A stretch of DNA of 64,000 nt from a bacterium (GCA_026224825.1 JAMFRO010000018.1:1-64000); one strand, 5' to 3'. Counted from the stretch's first letter, positions 22,432 to 31,520 are shown. Made by a program: numbers and translations. The notes: a model not told the origin generated them from the letters alone.

Positions 22432-23922
22432 ATGGAGTTGAACGTGACACAGAAATACCAGCTTTTCATCGACGGAAAATGGCGCGACGCCTCCGATGGC
22501 GCGACGATGCCGGCGATCAATCCCTATAACCAGGAGGTGCACGCCATCGTGCCTGTGGCCAGCGTAAGCGATGTGGAAGACGCCATCGCTGCGGCCCGCC
22601 GCGCCTTCGACAATGTATGGAGCAAGACCACGCCCGGCGAACGGGCCAAGCTACTGTACAGAGTGGCCGATCTGCTTGAAGCCGATGCGGACCGCATGGC
22701 ACTTCTGGAAACCACTGATAACGGCAAGGTCATTCGCGAAACCCATAATCAGATGGGCTATGCCGCGCGCATATTCCGCTATTACGCCGCCTGGGCGGAT
22801 AAGATGCATGGCCAGGTGATACCGCTTGACCAGAAGGACACGTTCGATTTCACTTTCAATGTGCCTTATGGGGTGGTGGCCACGGTGACGGCGTGGAATT
22901 CGCCGGTGGCGATCTTGACGAACACTCTGCCGGCGGCACTGGCGGCGGGCAATTGCGTGATCGTGAAGCCCAGCGAACATGCGTCCGTTACCACTCTGGA
23001 AGTGGCGAGACTGTGTGAAAAGGTTGGCTTCCCCGCTGGCGTGGTACAGGTGGTGACCGGGGCCGGCGAGGTCGGCGCGGCGCTGACCAGTAGCAACAAT
23101 GTCGACAAGATCAGCTTCACCGGCAGCCCGGGCGTGGGCCGCATCATCGCCTCAGTGGCGGGGACCAATCTCAAGCCGGTGACGATGGAGCTGGGCGGGA
23201 AATCGCCCAATATCGTATTCAACGATTGCGATTTCGACAGGGCGCTGATCGGCGCCCTGGCCGGCATTTTTGGGGCAACGGGTCAGACCTGCATCGCCGG
23301 CTCGCGCCTGCTGGTGCAGCGAGGTGTTTACGAGCGTATGGTTGAGGGGCTGGCGGCACGCGCGGCGATGATCCGCATGGGCGATCCGCGCCTGACGGAA
23401 ACCGAGATGGGCACGGCGGCCAATGAACCCCAGTTCGACAAAATTCTTTCTTTTATAGAAGCGGCCAAGGGCGATGGCGCCAGGCTGGTGGCCGGCGGAG
23501 GACGCGCCGAGGGGCCGGGTCTTGAAAAAGGCTTTTTCATTCAACCCACCATCTTTGCCGACGTCCGTAACGAGATGAAAGTGGCCGCTGAGGAGATTTT
23601 TGGTCCTGTGCTGTCGATCATTCCCTTCGATGAGGAAGAGGAGGCCGTGCAGATCGCCAACGATACGGCTTACGGGCTTGCCAGCGGCGTGTGGTCTGAA
23701 AACATCGGCCGCTGCATGCGGATGATGCGGGCGATCAAATCCGGCGTTGTGTGGGTGAACACCTATCGCGTGGCAGCTCCCCAGGCACCTTTCGGGGGCA
23801 TGAAGGATTCAGGCTTCGGCCGCGTGCGTGGCGAAGCCGGCATACGCGAATTCACCCAGACTAAGAACGTTTTCATCGATTTTTCGGGTGACAAGCGCGA
23901 CCCGTTCTCAATGAAGTTTTGA
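22432..23922 (+). CDS. NAD(P)-dependent aldehyde dehydrogenase
   Basis: 496 residues, normal for the family. NAD-binding and catalytic segments are all present: AWNSPVAILTNTLPAALAAGN, KPSEHASVTTLEVA, FTGSPGVGRIIA, the general-base Glu in MELGGKSPNIVF, the nucleophile Cys287 in GQTCIAGS, and EEIFGPVLSII. Closest in look to betaine/4-hydroxymuconic-semialdehyde type non-CoA-acylating enzymes. It would oxidise an aldehyde from the pathway, perhaps one formed by the 3-hydroxyisobutyrate-dehydrogenase-like enzyme, to the acid that the CoA-transferases then activate. It starts 3 bases after the hydratase stop. Confidence 0.92.
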   Translation: MELNVTQKYQLFIDGKWRDASDGATMPAINPYNQEVHAIVPVASVSDVEDAIAAARRAFDNVWSKTTPGERAKLLYRVADLLEADADRMALLETTDNGKVIRETHNQMGYAARIFRYYAAWADKMHGQVIPLDQKDTFDFTFNVPYGVVATVTAWNSPVAILTNTLPAALAAGNCVIVKPSEHASVTTLEVARLCEKVGFPAGVVQVVTGAGEVGAALTSSNNVDKISFTGSPGVGRIIASVAGTNLKPVTMELGGKSPNIVFNDCDFDRALIGALAGIFGATGQTCIAGSRLLVQRGVYERMVEGLAARAAMIRMGDPRLTETEMGTAANEPQFDKILSFIEAAKGDGARLVAGGGRAEGPGLEKGFFIQPTIFADVRNEMKVAAEEIFGPVLSIIPFDEEEEAVQIANDTAYGLASGVWSENIGRCMRMMRAIKSGVVWVNTYRVAAPQAPFGGMKDSGFGRVRGEAGIREFTQTKNVFIDFSGDKRDPFSMKF

Positions 23923-24017
23923 CACACAAAGATAGGCACAGATAGTGCGGCGTGTTTCCATGGCCGGCGGCTAAATGAAGTGACGATCAGGATGAAAAAG
24001 GAAAAAAAGATTTGACC

Positions 24018-24821
24018 ATGCTGCCTCGTGCCTGGCTGTTTACCCCAGCTTCACGTCCGGATCGTTTCAACAAGGCGGCCGCTAGCCAAGCCGATGCGCT
24101 GATTCTTGATCTCGAGGACGCGGTGGCGGAAGAGCATAAGGAAGCAGCGCGCCAATCGGTTGTTGCGTTCCTCAAAAACCGGAGAGACGTTCAACAAAAA
24201 ATTGCTGTCAGGATCAACCCGCTGCAGAGGGTCATAGGGCTGGAGGATCTTGCTACGCTGGCAAGGCTCGTCGATGGCCCTGACTATATTCTGATCCCCA
24301 AGGCTGAAGAGCCGGCAGAATTGGCACTTGCGGCGCATATCCTCAATGATGCGGGCTCGCCCGCCAATCTAATGGCTTTGGTTGAGTCCGCACGGGGTGT
24401 CGCGCGTGCCATGGAAGTGGCGCAAGCCACGCCGAGATTGGCATTATTGATGTTTGGCGCTGCGGATTACGCCGCTGATTTGGGTATGCAAGTCGGCGCT
24501 CTGCAGCCCGATTTCGCGCGCGCGGCGATTGTAAATGCCGCTGCTGCCTGTGGCATTGCGGCGATCGACTCGCCATTTTTTGAAATTGACAATCCAGAGA
24601 AACTTAGCGCCGCTTGCGTCAGTGGGCGTTCCTTTGGTTTTTACGGCAAAGCCGCAATTCACCCGGCCCAACTGAACGCGATCATAGCGGCGTTTTCGCC
24701 GACTGAGGAGCAGCGTGTGCTCGCGCGGAGAATTCTGGATGCCGCGCCCGATGGCGTTGGGGTGCTCGATGGAAAGATGGTAGATATCGCGATGGTCCGT
24801 TGGGCGTTGCGCATCGTGTGA
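24018..24821 (+). CDS. CitE-like acyl-CoA lyase (HpcH/HpaI family)
   Basis: 267 residues. Family landmarks: RAWLFTPASRPDRFNKA, ADALILDLEDAVAEEHKEAAR, VRINPL, YILIPKAEEPAEL, MALVESARGV (metal-binding Glu), MFGAADYAADLG (metal-binding Asp), GFYGKAAIHPAQ. Such enzymes cleave malyl-, beta-methylmalyl- or citramalyl-CoA with Mg2+. After a CoA-transferase and an itaconyl/mesaconyl-CoA-type hydratase, (S)-citramalyl-CoA lysis to pyruvate and acetyl-CoA is the natural guess. ATG 24018 is preferred over the TTG at 24012 because AAAAAAAGA spacing and the family start fit either, but ATG is commoner. Confidence 0.85.
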   Translation: MLPRAWLFTPASRPDRFNKAAASQADALILDLEDAVAEEHKEAARQSVVAFLKNRRDVQQKIAVRINPLQRVIGLEDLATLARLVDGPDYILIPKAEEPAELALAAHILNDAGSPANLMALVESARGVARAMEVAQATPRLALLMFGAADYAADLGMQVGALQPDFARAAIVNAAAACGIAAIDSPFFEIDNPEKLSAACVSGRSFGFYGKAAIHPAQLNAIIAAFSPTEEQRVLARRILDAAPDGVGVLDGKMVDIAMVRWALRIV

Positions 24822-24852
24822 ATATGCCCTTAGAATCATAACGAGCGAGAAC

Positions 24853-26142
24853 ATGCTGATGGATTTTACGCGCGGAGATACGACCGGGCTGCGCATTCCG
24901 GCGCATGCCGAGGCATTGCGCGCCGTGGGGGAAGATTTTTTGACGGAAGCCTTCCGGCACTTCGGTTCGCTCTCTCCGGACAATGCGGTTCAGCGTATTA
25001 CGCGGTTTGAAAATTGTCCGGGCGGCAGTACTGGGCAGAAGCTCTTGCTTTCGGTTGAATATTTACAGCCGGAACCCGGTCTGCATACCGATCTCTTCGT
25101 GAAGTTCTCGCGCGATTTCAGCGACCCCGTGCGCGACAACCGTGGCAAATATGAAATGGAGGGCGAAGTGCGTTTCGCGGAAATTTCCCGCTTGCCAGGC
25201 TTTCCCATCAATGTTCCTGCCGCTTATTTCGCTGATTATCACCATGAATCGCATACCGGACTTCTGATCACCCAGAAAATCACCTACGGCGTGAACGGCA
25301 TAGAGCCGCACCGGCCGAAATGCATGGATCACGAGATTTCCGAGCCGCTCGTTTATTATCGAGAGATTATCAAGGCTTTGGCCCGGATCGCCGCAGCCCA
25401 TAAATCCGGCCGCTTGTCCCGCGATATCGCCACGCAGTTTCCGTTTGACGCCAAAGTGGCCGCGGCCGCCGATCCAATCCCTTTCGATGCCCAGCAATTG
25501 AAGGATTATGTCGCACAATATGCGGATTTCGTAGTGCGTTGCCGGCACCTTATGCCCGCCAACATCACGGCTCCGGCCTTTATCGCGAGATTGGATCGGG
25601 AGATTCAGAGCTTTTTGGAACACGAAGCCGAGATCAAACTGTTTCTGCAAAGCAATCCCGATCTGATCGCGCTGTGCCATTGGAATGCCAATATCGATAA
25701 CAATTGGTTCTGGCGCGACGCTTCCGGTGCGATTTGCTGCGGGTTGATCGATTGGGGCCGTGTTGGCCAGATGAATCTTGCATTTTCAATATGGGGAAGT
25801 TTGAGCGGCGCGCCTCTTGAATTATGGGACCATCATCTGCAGGAACTCCTTACCTTGTTTACCACGGAGCTGGCCTTGCATGGCGGTCCAAAGTTGGACA
25901 TCGCCGAGTTGCATCTGCACCTGATGCTCTACATTGCCCTGATGGCAGTTTCTTATTTCATTGCCTCACCCTCGCGCATTCTCCTCCGCTTGCCTGAGGT
26001 GGCTCGCGCTGCCGACGTGCGTGATCCCGTGTTCAAAACCAACGAAACCGCTCGCAACCAGTTGCATATGTGCGCCATTGCCATGAATCTATGGGACCGG
26101 CACGATTTTGGCGCGCTACTCAAAGACCTGCTGGCGCGGTAA
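24853..26142 (+). CDS. APH/ecdysteroid-kinase-like protein with altered catalytic loop
   Basis: 429 residues resembling the aminoglycoside phosphotransferase/EcKL kinase-like family: N-lobe with nucleotide-loop-like FENCPGGSTGQKLLLSVEY and FVKFSRD (candidate ATP-binding Lys), C-lobe with CHWNANIDNNWFW and GLIDWGRVGQ. The usual catalytic HGD is H276-W277-N278, so the catalytic Asp is Asn, while the metal-binding Asp300 of IDWG is kept. Related APH-like proteins phosphorylate hydroxyacyl-CoA intermediates (as in ACAD10/11 and LvaA). At the end of an acyl-CoA cluster a similar role is possible, or it may be a pseudokinase. Start ATG 24853, 31 bases after the lyase. Confidence 0.65.
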   Translation: MLMDFTRGDTTGLRIPAHAEALRAVGEDFLTEAFRHFGSLSPDNAVQRITRFENCPGGSTGQKLLLSVEYLQPEPGLHTDLFVKFSRDFSDPVRDNRGKYEMEGEVRFAEISRLPGFPINVPAAYFADYHHESHTGLLITQKITYGVNGIEPHRPKCMDHEISEPLVYYREIIKALARIAAAHKSGRLSRDIATQFPFDAKVAAAADPIPFDAQQLKDYVAQYADFVVRCRHLMPANITAPAFIARLDREIQSFLEHEAEIKLFLQSNPDLIALCHWNANIDNNWFWRDASGAICCGLIDWGRVGQMNLAFSIWGSLSGAPLELWDHHLQELLTLFTTELALHGGPKLDIAELHLHLMLYIALMAVSYFIASPSRILLRLPEVARAADVRDPVFKTNETARNQLHMCAIAMNLWDRHDFGALLKDLLAR

Positions 26143-26144
26143 TC

Positions 26145-26163
26145 CCCCCGATTTTAACGGGGG
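26145..26163 (+). terminator. Hairpin at end of catabolic cluster
   Basis: CCCCCG-ATTTTAA-CGGGGG directly after the stop of the APH-like gene. The stem is strong but no clear T run follows, so intrinsic termination is uncertain. Confidence 0.45.
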
Positions 26164-26492
26164 TTAGAAGTAGAATTTACGCGGCTGGTTTCAGTTTTTG
26201 AGCGGGGTGATCCCGCCCATAGCCATTGTGTGGCGTAATGCTGTGCCTCACCGTGTACTCGTTCTGTCTACAGATCTGGGCCGAGCATGGCCGCGAAATC
26301 CGCGCGCGGATGCCGGACATTGCCATTTTCTTCATGTTCCATAAAGTTGAACAACCGGTTTGCGCACCCATTTCTATAAAATACGAAAGTTTATCTTGCG
26401 TCTCCTGAAGCATCTGCTGTTGACCAGGTCCTGGTGTGGTGGGCCGCCGTATCCGGTTAAAGGGTACACAATTAAAAGCGAAGGCCTTTGCC
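26164..26492. other. Intergenic, no supported gene
   Basis: Region between the catabolic cluster and the glycosyltransferase. Short open frames occur on both strands (for example 26177-26413 minus), but none has a ribosome binding site or recognisable family. It should contain the promoter of the glycosyltransferase gene. Confidence 0.4.
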
Positions 26493-27596
26493 GTGAAAAT
26501 AGCCCAGATCGCCCCTCTTACGGAATGTTGCCCGCCACGCCTTTATGGGGGCACCGAGCGTATCGTCTCCTATCTCACCGAGGAACTGGTGCGGCAGGGT
26601 CATGAAGTTACATTATTCGCAAGCGGGGACTCTGTCACCTCGGCAGAGCTGGTGCCGTGCTGCGATGTCGCGCTGCGCCTTAACCCCGCCGTAAAAGATC
26701 CATTCCTCTACCACCTTATGATGATAGACCAGGTACGCCGCAGGGCCGACGAATTTGACGTGCTTCATTTTCACATGGACTTTCTTCACTATCCAAATGC
26801 AAGCGCCTTCGCGGGCCGGATGCTCACCACACTTCACGGCCGCCTAGACCTGCCAGACCTGAAGCCGTTCTTCCGTGCGTTTCCTGGTTTTCCTCTCGTC
26901 TCGATCTCGGACGAACAGCGGCGGCCGATGCCGCCGGTAAATTGGGCCGGTACGGTCTATCATGGACTGCCGCGAGACCTTTTACCGTTTACGGCGAAAC
27001 CCGCGGGCCGCTACCTTGCCTTCCTCGGGCGTATTGCGCCGGAGAAGCGTCCCGACCGGGCGATTGAAATCGCAACCCGCGCCGGCGTAATGCTCAAAAT
27101 TGCAGCCAAGATCGACAAAGTCGACCAAGCCTATTGGGACGAAACCATCGCACCAATGGTCGCTAGCCATCCGAACGTCGAATTCATCGGCGAGATCGGC
27201 GAGCATCAGAAGGCTGAGTTCCTCGGCAATGCCGAGGCGCTGCTCTTCCCGATCGACTGGCCGGAACCTTTTGGTCTTGTGATGATCGAAGCCATGGCCT
27301 GCGGCACGCCGGTGATTGCGTTCCGCAGCGGCTCCGTGCCTGAGATTATCGAAGATGGTGTGACAGGCTTTATCGTCAACAACCTCGACGAGGCAGTGGC
27401 GGCAGTGCACTTGGCGGCCAAGCTAGATCGTTCCAACGTTCGCGCCGTCTTCGATAAGTGCTTTACCGCCGCACGAATGGCTGAGGATTATCTGGCGATT
27501 TATGGAGAACTACCGGCTGTGCGCAGCCGCGCGATGCATTATCCGGTCGCGGCGAATGCGATTGGCGGTGGCATTGCCCTTGAGGCGATTGCCTGA
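26493..27596 (+). CDS. Family 4 glycosyltransferase
   Basis: 367 residues from a GTG at 26493 (KIAQIAPLTECCPPRLYGGTERIVSYLTEEL), the natural GT-B start with its glycine-rich donor/acceptor loop; the longer frame to 26436 adds unrelated residues. C-terminal Rossmann half has YLAFLGRIAPEKRPDRAIEIA, VEFIGEIGEHQKAEFL and the retaining E-x7-E motif in EPFGLVMIEAMACGTPVI. Cytoplasmic or peripheral. It is 15 bases ahead of a glycogen-debranching-type gene, an arrangement seen repeatedly in alphaproteobacteria, so a role in synthesis or turnover of a storage or osmoprotective glucan is plausible; sugar donor and acceptor are not determined. Confidence 0.9.
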   Translation: MKIAQIAPLTECCPPRLYGGTERIVSYLTEELVRQGHEVTLFASGDSVTSAELVPCCDVALRLNPAVKDPFLYHLMMIDQVRRRADEFDVLHFHMDFLHYPNASAFAGRMLTTLHGRLDLPDLKPFFRAFPGFPLVSISDEQRRPMPPVNWAGTVYHGLPRDLLPFTAKPAGRYLAFLGRIAPEKRPDRAIEIATRAGVMLKIAAKIDKVDQAYWDETIAPMVASHPNVEFIGEIGEHQKAEFLGNAEALLFPIDWPEPFGLVMIEAMACGTPVIAFRSGSVPEIIEDGVTGFIVNNLDEAVAAVHLAAKLDRSNVRAVFDKCFTAARMAEDYLAIYGELPAVRSRAMHYPVAANAIGGGIALEAIA

Positions 27597-27611
27597 CGAG
27601 AGAGGTTTCCC

Positions 27612-29825
27612 ATGCACGCTCCTACCAGCGCGGACACAGCCGCAAATGCCAACCCGGAAATGGAGCAAAGGACGCCAACGGCGCAGTTTTTTATTTCCGC
27701 CACTTCGTCGCTGCAGGAACAGCGGCCCCGCACATTAAAGCACGGCAATACTTTCGCCGTCTTCGACCATAACGGCGATGCCATTGCCGCCCCCGGCAGT
27801 GCGGAAGGTATCTACCACCGCGACACAAGGTACCTTTCAGCGTTTGCCTTCACAATCGACGGTGTGCGGCCAATTTTGCTGTCCTCGAAGATTCGAGAGC
27901 ACAACATGACGCTGACCTGCGACCTCAGCAATCCTGATTTGTTCGATGCTGCCGGCCAGATGATCCTGGAGCACGATATACTGCATATTCGCCGCTCCCG
28001 TTTCCTTTGGAATGGTGCATGTTACGAGCGTTTCTCCTTGCGCAATTTCGACGACCGCAGGCGGCGCGTCCAGATCGACGTCAGTTTTTCCGCTGATTTT
28101 GTCGACCTCTTCGAGGTGCGCGGCGCCAAACGGGCGCGTCGTGGTGTACTTCAGCCGCCGGTGGTCCATGAAAATCAGGTCCAGCTCTCTTATCTTGGCC
28201 TTGACAATAAGCTGCGCTGCACACGGCTGCGTTTCGACCCAGCCCCGCTGGCGCTGACGGCGGAGCGCGCCAGCTTCGTCTTCGAACTTGACCCGCACCA
28301 GGCGGCAAACGTCGTTCTTGATATCGCCTGCGATGCTTCGGATGAGGCACCGGTGCGCCAGGCATTCAGCCAAGCTCTGCGCATTTCGCGCCAAGCACTG
28401 CGGTCTTCCACCTCCCGTGCCGCCGCCATCATCAGTTCTAACGAGATTTTCAACGAGGCGGCGCGCTGCTCCATTGCCGATCTCTACATGCTGATTACGG
28501 AGACGCCCGAGGGTCCTTACCCCTATGCCGGCATTCCTTGGTTCAGCACGGTATTTGGCCGTGATGGCCTCATTACCGCGCTGCAAACGCTCTGGCTCGA
28601 TCCGGAAATCGCCCGCGGCGTGCTGCTGCATCTCGCGGTCAACCAGGCAACTGACTACGATGCAGCGGCCGACGCCGAGCCAGGAAAAATCCTGCACGAG
28701 GTCCGCTACGGCGAAATGGCCGAACTCAAGGAGGTGCCGTTCCGCCGTTATTACGGCAGCGTCGATTCCACCCCGCTCTTTGTCATGCTGGCTGGCGCCT
28801 ATTTTGAGCGCACCGGCGATCTCAACACTTTGCGCCACCTCTGGCCCCACCTCGAGGCAGCACTGGCGTGGATCGAAAAGGATGGCGACCGCGATCATGA
28901 CGGCTTCGTCGAATATGGCCGTCAGACCGAGATGGGGCTTGCCAATCAAGGCTGGAAGGACAGTCACGATTCCATTTTCCACGCCGATGGCGCGCTGGCC
29001 AAGGGTCCGATCGCGCTCGCCGAAGTTCAAGCTTATGTCTATGGGGCGTGGCGAGCCGCGGCCGAAATTGCGCGAGCCCTTGGCCAGGTTGCGCGCGCTG
29101 CCGGGTTCGATCAGCGCGCTGACGCCCTGCGCACGGCCTTCGATGCCGCTTTTTTCGACGAGACTCTTGGAACTTACGCACTTGCGCTAGACGGCAATAA
29201 ACGACCCTGCCTTGTCAGGAGCTCCAACGCAGGCCAGGTCCTGCTTACTGGGCTCGCGCTGCCGGAGCGGGCGGCTGCAGTCGCCGGCACTCTCATGTCT
29301 CCGGCACAGTTCTGTGGCTGGGGCATAAGGACCATCGCCAGCGGAGAAGTGCGTTACAACCCCATGAGCTACCATAACGGTTCCGTCTGGCCTCACGACA
29401 ACGCGCTAATCGCTGCCGGCCTTGCCCGTTACGGCTTCAGACAGGATGCCGCGAAAATTTTTGAAGCTCTGTTTGCAGCCTCCGTCTATATCGACCTGCG
29501 GAGACTGCCGGAACTGTTCTGTGGCTTCGCCCGCCAGCGCACGCTTGGACCCACCTCCTACCCTGTCGCCTGTATGCCGCAAGCCTGGGCCGCGGCGGCC
29601 CCGCTATCCATGCTGAAATCATGCCTTGGCCTAAGTTTTGACCCGGCGCGCCTCCAGCTCACGTTCGACAAACCCGAACTCCCCAATTTTCTGCACGAGG
29701 TCACCTTGCGCAACCTGCGGCTCGGTGAGGCGATGGTCGACGTATCACTCCGCCGTTCGGGCACTGAAGTCGTCGTGGACGTTCTTAACCGCAGGGGATC
29801 CATACGTGTGCTGACAATCAATTGA
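27612..29825 (+). CDS. Amylo-alpha-1,6-glucosidase / glycogen-debranching-type enzyme
   Basis: 737 residues with GAGAGG ahead of the ATG. N-terminal beta-rich GDE domain (TLKHGNTFAVFDHNGDA, GIYHRDTRYLSAF, RRSRFLWNGACYERFSLRNF; about 35-260) and a C-terminal (alpha/alpha)6 barrel of the glycogen-debranching/GH133 type (GIPWFSTVFGRDGLITALQTLWLDPEIARG, DRDHDGFVEYGRQTEMGLANQGWKDSHDS, NGSVWPHDNALIAAGLARYG; about 290-700). The acidic residues in FGRDG, GFVEYG and WKDSHDS are catalytic candidates. No signal peptide, so cytoplasmic. Likely co-transcribed with the GT4 gene. Reaction by family: hydrolysis of alpha-1,6 glucosidic branches or related linkages. Confidence 0.88.
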   Translation: MHAPTSADTAANANPEMEQRTPTAQFFISATSSLQEQRPRTLKHGNTFAVFDHNGDAIAAPGSAEGIYHRDTRYLSAFAFTIDGVRPILLSSKIREHNMTLTCDLSNPDLFDAAGQMILEHDILHIRRSRFLWNGACYERFSLRNFDDRRRRVQIDVSFSADFVDLFEVRGAKRARRGVLQPPVVHENQVQLSYLGLDNKLRCTRLRFDPAPLALTAERASFVFELDPHQAANVVLDIACDASDEAPVRQAFSQALRISRQALRSSTSRAAAIISSNEIFNEAARCSIADLYMLITETPEGPYPYAGIPWFSTVFGRDGLITALQTLWLDPEIARGVLLHLAVNQATDYDAAADAEPGKILHEVRYGEMAELKEVPFRRYYGSVDSTPLFVMLAGAYFERTGDLNTLRHLWPHLEAALAWIEKDGDRDHDGFVEYGRQTEMGLANQGWKDSHDSIFHADGALAKGPIALAEVQAYVYGAWRAAAEIARALGQVARAAGFDQRADALRTAFDAAFFDETLGTYALALDGNKRPCLVRSSNAGQVLLTGLALPERAAAVAGTLMSPAQFCGWGIRTIASGEVRYNPMSYHNGSVWPHDNALIAAGLARYGFRQDAAKIFEALFAASVYIDLRRLPELFCGFARQRTLGPTSYPVACMPQAWAAAAPLSMLKSCLGLSFDPARLQLTFDKPELPNFLHEVTLRNLRLGEAMVDVSLRRSGTEVVVDVLNRRGSIRVLTIN

Positions 29826-29901
29826 ATATCTAGACATTCATTATGATTTAGGGCCTGTTGAGCATATCATGATTCTCGGGCGGAATGGTCACCTTCGACG
29901 C

Positions 29902-29935
29902 GGCCGGCACAACGATAGGAGCTACGGTGCCGGCC
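29902..29935. terminator. Inverted repeat between convergent genes
   Basis: Perfect 9-bp arms GGCCGGCAC (29902-29910) and GTGCCGGCC (29927-29935) with a 16-base loop, in the 144-bp gap between the debranching gene (+) and the DUF3313 lipoprotein gene (-). Probably a bidirectional transcription barrier; there is no T run. Confidence 0.4.
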
Positions 29936-29969
29936 ATCGACGTCAGAACAAAAAATTGTTATTCAGCCA

Positions 29970-30641
29970 TTAATCCAACTGTTCGACCAGGGCATTTGCC
30001 CCCTTGTCGATACCGGTCTTGGCCGCGGCCAATGTCCCAAAACTCGCGAGGATATTTTCGGAGTTGGGATATTGCTTCGTCACATAGGATTCGAGCAACT
30101 GGTTGCTTTGGGCATCGTAGATTTCGACGCTGTAGATCACGCTGCCCATCATGGCGCCTGGTTTGCCTCTGGCGAGCTGCACGCCATTATAGAGATTGCC
30201 GGCGATGTCGGCATGCATGAGCGTGCTTAAACCAAAGACGGATTTCGCCGCCCCAGTCAACGTCAGCTGAATACGCAGCGTATCCGAATCCGGGGTTGTG
30301 GCAATCGTAAACCGGCCCGCCAGTTTCTTGCTGAAAGCGGTCTGCATGTAGTCAGCCAGCTCGGTCTGATCGTCCTGCGACATGCTGCCAAAACTGTTGT
30401 CAGAGCACTGATAAATGACAACCGGGTCGATAATGGCCTTGGAATAGCTTTGCCAGTTTACCTGGGTTGTGTAGGCATACGGAATTTTGGCGGGGCCATT
30501 GGTATTGGGCTTCAAATAGCTTGCCGACGAAAGGCCGCTGTAGGGGACGGGCTGCGGACCGGCGCAGCCAACCAGCAGCGCCACGGCGCCGAGAGCAAAA
30601 AGAGATTTGGTCGTAACTGTCTTTAGCATCTGAGTGTCCAT
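29970..30641 (-). CDS. DUF3313-like lipoprotein
   Basis: 223 residues from ATG at 30641. A lipoprotein signal (KSLFALGAVALLVGC, lipidated Cys26) is followed by GPQPVPYSGLSSASYLKPN and a compact alpha/beta domain (KAIIDPVVIYQ, LADYMQTAFSKKLAGRFTIATTPDSDTLRIQLTLTGA, GSVIYSVEIYDAQSNQLLESYVTKQYP) typical of the DUF3313 family of outer-membrane or periplasmic lipoproteins. Function unknown. There is no clear Shine-Dalgarno in front of 30641 or the alternative ATG at 30629; the longer frame to 30860 has no leader-like character. A divergently read T/C-rich segment (30650-30665) lies just upstream. Confidence 0.75.
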   Translation of the reverse strand: MDTQMLKTVTTKSLFALGAVALLVGCAGPQPVPYSGLSSASYLKPNTNGPAKIPYAYTTQVNWQSYSKAIIDPVVIYQCSDNSFGSMSQDDQTELADYMQTAFSKKLAGRFTIATTPDSDTLRIQLTLTGAAKSVFGLSTLMHADIAGNLYNGVQLARGKPGAMMGSVIYSVEIYDAQSNQLLESYVTKQYPNSENILASFGTLAAAKTGIDKGANALVEQLD

Positions 30642-30793
30642 TTTGAGGTTAGGGGAGGGGAGTGGAAATTTGACAGAGTGGTTATGGTGTCGATCCATAA
30701 TTAATTTGTTCAAGTCACAAGGTGCGACGGATGATGCCTGATCAAGAACACAGTGATTCCGAACCGGCATTCGATCGCTTAAAGGGGCCGAGA

Positions 30794-30931
30794 TTAGTGA
30801 CCTATACCCATGGCCCAGAGTGAGAGCCCAAGAGCCGGGATTATGACCAGCAGTGCCCATGGCAATATCGCGAGGATTGTTAGCAGGAACGCGACAAGTT
30901 TACGTCGTATCAGGCGCATCCTCTGAGACAT
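30794..30931 (-). CDS. Putative 45-residue single-span membrane protein
   Basis: Short ORF with a basic N terminus (MSQRMRLIRRK) followed by two adjoining hydrophobic segments (AFLLTILAILPWALLVIIPALGLSLWAMGI). Charge distribution and hydrophobicity look protein-like; the upstream part of the longer frame does not. It would be transcribed in the same direction as the DUF3313 lipoprotein, about 150 bp ahead of it. No family recognised. Confidence 0.35.
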   Translation of the reverse strand: MSQRMRLIRRKLVAFLLTILAILPWALLVIIPALGLSLWAMGIGH

Positions 30932-31053
30932 GGGAGGCACCTGCGGTTGGGAAGGAGGCTGTGTGGCGCTGGATGTTGTCCGCCGCTTCAAATCCGATCG
31001 TTCGCAGCTATCACGCGGCGTGAAGTCTGGAACCGCTGGAACATGAGGGCGCA

Positions 31054-31386
31054 TCAAAAGCAGGACCAAAAACTTACAGCCATGCAGGCGATACCAAGGC
31101 CGAGGATGAATGCGATCTCCCAGAAGCCGATGTCCAGCCACTCGTCTTCGGCTTCTGCTCGCGCGCAGTGGCATTCGAGGCCCTGCCTGAATTCGGAAAC
31201 TTTCAGTGGCAACGCGCATTCAAGGCATATGCGATACTGTACCGTATTGCTCTGCGATGATTTCTGGTCGGCAATGGCGGTGCCGCTGGATATGCCGAAA
31301 TCACTGCCATATTTGGATGCGCCATCAGTGCCGGGTCTGCACATGTGGGCCGAAAATTCTGCAGGTCTATGGGTCATCAACGCCAT
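31054..31386 (-). CDS. Putative small membrane protein with Cys-rich segment
   Basis: Up to 110 residues; the true start may be internal. The C-terminal half carries CLECALPLKVSEF and LECHCARAEAEDEW, a possible metal-binding CxxC...CHC arrangement, then a single transmembrane helix (FWEIAFILGLGIACMAVSFW). The N-terminal 50 residues look less convincing. A TGGGAA-N3-TTCCCA palindrome lies 114-134 bp upstream, in promoter position, which supports a real regulated gene. No family recognised. Confidence 0.35.
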   Translation of the reverse strand: MALMTHRPAEFSAHMCRPGTDGASKYGSDFGISSGTAIADQKSSQSNTVQYRICLECALPLKVSEFRQGLECHCARAEAEDEWLDIGFWEIAFILGLGIACMAVSFWSCF

Positions 31387-31499
31387 AATTTATGCCCTTC
31401 ACGTTGAAACGCGGTTTGGATGGAAAGCTATAAAACCAGCCGGACGGATTGTTTTGGAGGTAAAGACGAACCACACAACGCATCTGACGTGACCTTTTT

Positions 31500-31520
31500 A
31501 CGTGGGAAAAATTCCCACGT
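31500..31520. promoter_or_regulatory. Palindrome, copy 1 (TGGGAAAAATTCCCA core)
   Basis: Perfect 9-bp arms ACGTGGGAA and TTCCCACGT around AAA, centred at 31510. The 15-bp core differs by one base from a second palindrome at 33873-33887. Lies upstream of the small Cys-rich membrane ORF (-). Likely a transcription-factor operator. Confidence 0.5.

Noticed and set aside
26177-26413. 78-codon minus-strand ORF, considered as a transposase remnant
   Set aside because: No DDE-like or IS-family motif could be recognised and no terminal inverted repeats were found.
29885-30220. Plus-strand ORF overlapping the DUF3313 gene
   Set aside because: Overlaps the well-supported lipoprotein gene on the other strand, and the part outside it is a hairpin region.
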